Of a DNA stretch of 64,000 nucleotides, positions 62,580 to 64,000 are shown one piece after another. The stretch is from Hygrocybe punicea. Its lineage: Eukaryota > Basidiomycota > Agaricomycetes > Agaricales > Hygrophoraceae. The notes beneath the pieces were generated by a model. The model had not been told where the DNA came from. It ran no database searches and saw only the letters and a program-made list of their open reading frames with translations. The stretch spans positions 62,001 to 126,000 of the forward strand of contig OY744469.1 of the NCBI GenBank assembly GCA_963556145.1, in the 5' to 3' direction. Within the stretch, counting starts at the first letter, position 1; each line of letters begins with the position of its first letter. Made by a program: the position numbers and the translations under genes.

Positions 62580-63995
62580 TGCCATCTATTTGTGCTTTGG
62601 CTTTGTGGGACCACATTCATGCCCACTTTAATCCCTTGAACAACAATGTTTATGCTGGTATTGTCCAGTTGTCTGGCATGGGCAAGTCCAGAACCATTGA
62701 TGAGCTTTCGAAACAACATTTTGTCATACCTTTGAACCTTCAGGAAGCGACTTCTAGTGGTGCTTTGTTTTCTCACACCCCGAATTGACATCACTTCACC
62801 TTATGCCAATTCTTATGCCAATTCTCAGGGTATCCTCCTGCAGACCATGTAGTTTGAAACTATCTAACTGGTGCCACTTCACAAGATGATGCCTATAATT
62901 GCACGTGCACCTTTCTTGATGCCTTGTTCCAGCAGATGACTTCAGTGCTCCAACGCCTCAACTTGAAGAGTTATAGCCATGTGATGGTCAAATTCAGAGA
63001 GCTTATGAATGATGGCCAAAAGATGGCAGGGCATAATGACTTTAGGCAAATTTTCTATTCAGAAGTCATTCAGAAGGTGACTGAACTTCAGAGGAAACAA
63101 ATGTGTCATCTCTCATCCCCCCACCTAAACCTTTCTGCTGTGAGGCCAACCCTACTGCACCAACCATGTCATCTGAGCAGAATAATTCTGACTTGCTGGA
63201 TTACATTTCTCCCAACAGCAAAATGCTGACAGATTTCCTCCACACCAATTGTATAAAAGTCTTTTTGAATTCTTGACATCACTATCAGCCAGGAATCCAT
63301 TGCCAACTCCTAATTCATCCCAAAAAAGGAGAAAGAAAGTTAACAACAGTGGACAAATAATGGTCATTCTAGCTTTCGATGAAGCTCATACATTGACTGG
63401 TGACATCTGAATGGTGGTGGGGAATGGGCTGTGTTCAATGAATTGTGACATGCACCATGGGCCTTGTACAATCTTCCTCCCTTTTTCTTTTGACCACAGG
63501 TAAAATCTCCCAATTCACTTCTTCTATGGGAGAGGACCTCTCAGCGAGAGTGATCAATGGAGAATTGACTTTGATTCATCCTTTCATGGATCTGGGCTTC
63601 GATCTCCTTGCTACCATTATTGACCTGTGGAGAACATGGGATTTGGAGAAATTGACTGAAGACTCTTATATATCTCAGCTAGTCCAACCCTTGTTTGTGG
63701 CTTTTTCTGTTCAATCTCATTGCAGATTGCTAATGATCACTTGGCAGATTCATGTCCCAATATTGGGTGGGTGCAGACACTGTCAAGGAAGCGATTGTCT
63801 AGTATGCTGCAGCCAAACTCGTCAACACCATTGAAAAGTTCTCTGACCACCAACTGCTTGCATGTTTATCACAACACCTCCCTATTGAGTTCAACTCGAC
63901 CAATTATATTGTTCAAGCAAGTGAGAGGAAGCAGGTCAAGGGCCATATGCAAGTATGCCTCAAAATTGATTCAGCTTTCGAGACTATGACAACGA
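62580..63995 (+). pseudogene. P-loop NTPase of a dispersed agaricomycete family, broken and running off the window
   Basis: The start gives NNNVYAGIVQLSGMGKSRTI with a Walker A-like GMGKS, then DELSKQHFVIPLNL. After stops near 62786 come GYPPADHVV and the helical stretch ALFQQMTSVLQRLNLKSYSH. A Walker B-like ILAFDEAHTLT lies near 63365. Later blocks are LTTGKISQFTSSMGEDLSAR, ELTLIHPFMDLGFDLLATII and WDLEKLTEDSYISQL. The order is the family's, but several stops and frame changes separate the blocks. The gene continues beyond the right edge. In mushrooms this NTPase type is found with PD-(D/E)XK partners in Crinkler-like proteins; here the nuclease-like piece lies just upstream. Motif calls are good; function is inferred. 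Confidence 0.65.
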
Positions 63996-64000
63996 CATCT

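Overview
The window looks like nuclear DNA of an agaricomycete (mushroom-forming basidiomycete). The genes are split by many 45-60 nt GT-AG introns. The transposon families are Plavaka, hAT, Tc1/mariner, a pogo-like DDE family and an agaricomycete-type Ty3/gypsy. The host genes (metacaspase, cytochrome P450, an MLKL-like four-helix-bundle protein) are of the kinds found in this class. Most of the 64 kb is repeats and mobile elements; I see only a few probably intact host genes. All calls rest on reading the sequence and recalled family motifs, with no database search.

Layout. 0-2.8 kb: a decayed pogo-like transposase (minus). 2.8-3.6 kb: the broken C-terminus of an AAA-ATPase-like/PD-(D/E)XK protein. 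4.7-5.6 kb: an intact 5-exon, 222-aa protein made only of an MLKL-type N-terminal domain. 5.86-6.92 kb: a 1068-bp hAT element with a perfect 8-bp target duplication. 7.0-7.9 kb: a VPS10/sortilin fragment broken by a 13-bp duplication. 10.0-11.5 kb: an intact 10-exon metacaspase with a 7-nt exon. 11.78-14.73 kb: a two-gene Tc1/mariner element. 14.9-15.6 kb: a GC-rich triplet-like minisatellite. 15.72-16.55 kb: a nearly perfect 834-bp palindrome. 17.4-20.4 kb: weak hypothetical genes and a BED-finger fragment.

20.46-35.34 kb holds a full-length, apparently young Ty3/gypsy element on the minus strand. Its 1394-bp LTRs show no difference on reading and are flanked by CCGT. It carries gag-protease with a very long extension, a pol ending in an ASCH (PUA-like) domain, and a third small ORF next to the 3' LTR.

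35.4-48.8 kb: a dispersed agaricomycete protein family with one stop, a 34-bp minisatellite, a truncated gypsy pol, an antisense coiled-coil/Zn2Cys6 gene, a Plavaka transposase with one nonsense codon and a truncated 3' end, and a divergent partner gene. 48.97-55.75 kb: a 6.8-kb Tc1/mariner element with ~360-bp inverted repeats. It encodes an intact transposase, an accessory protein related to the one in the 11.8-kb element, and rearranged pieces of the host alpha-COP (COPA) gene.

56.2-58.6 kb: an intact-looking P450. 59.0-64.0 kb: a third, broken accessory-gene copy, then decayed members of dispersed agaricomycete families: a trypsin-like protein, a PD-(D/E)XK nuclease-like protein and a P-loop NTPase. 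Several relics carry TGA where the family would allow Arg, as expected from CpG deamination (CGA to TGA).
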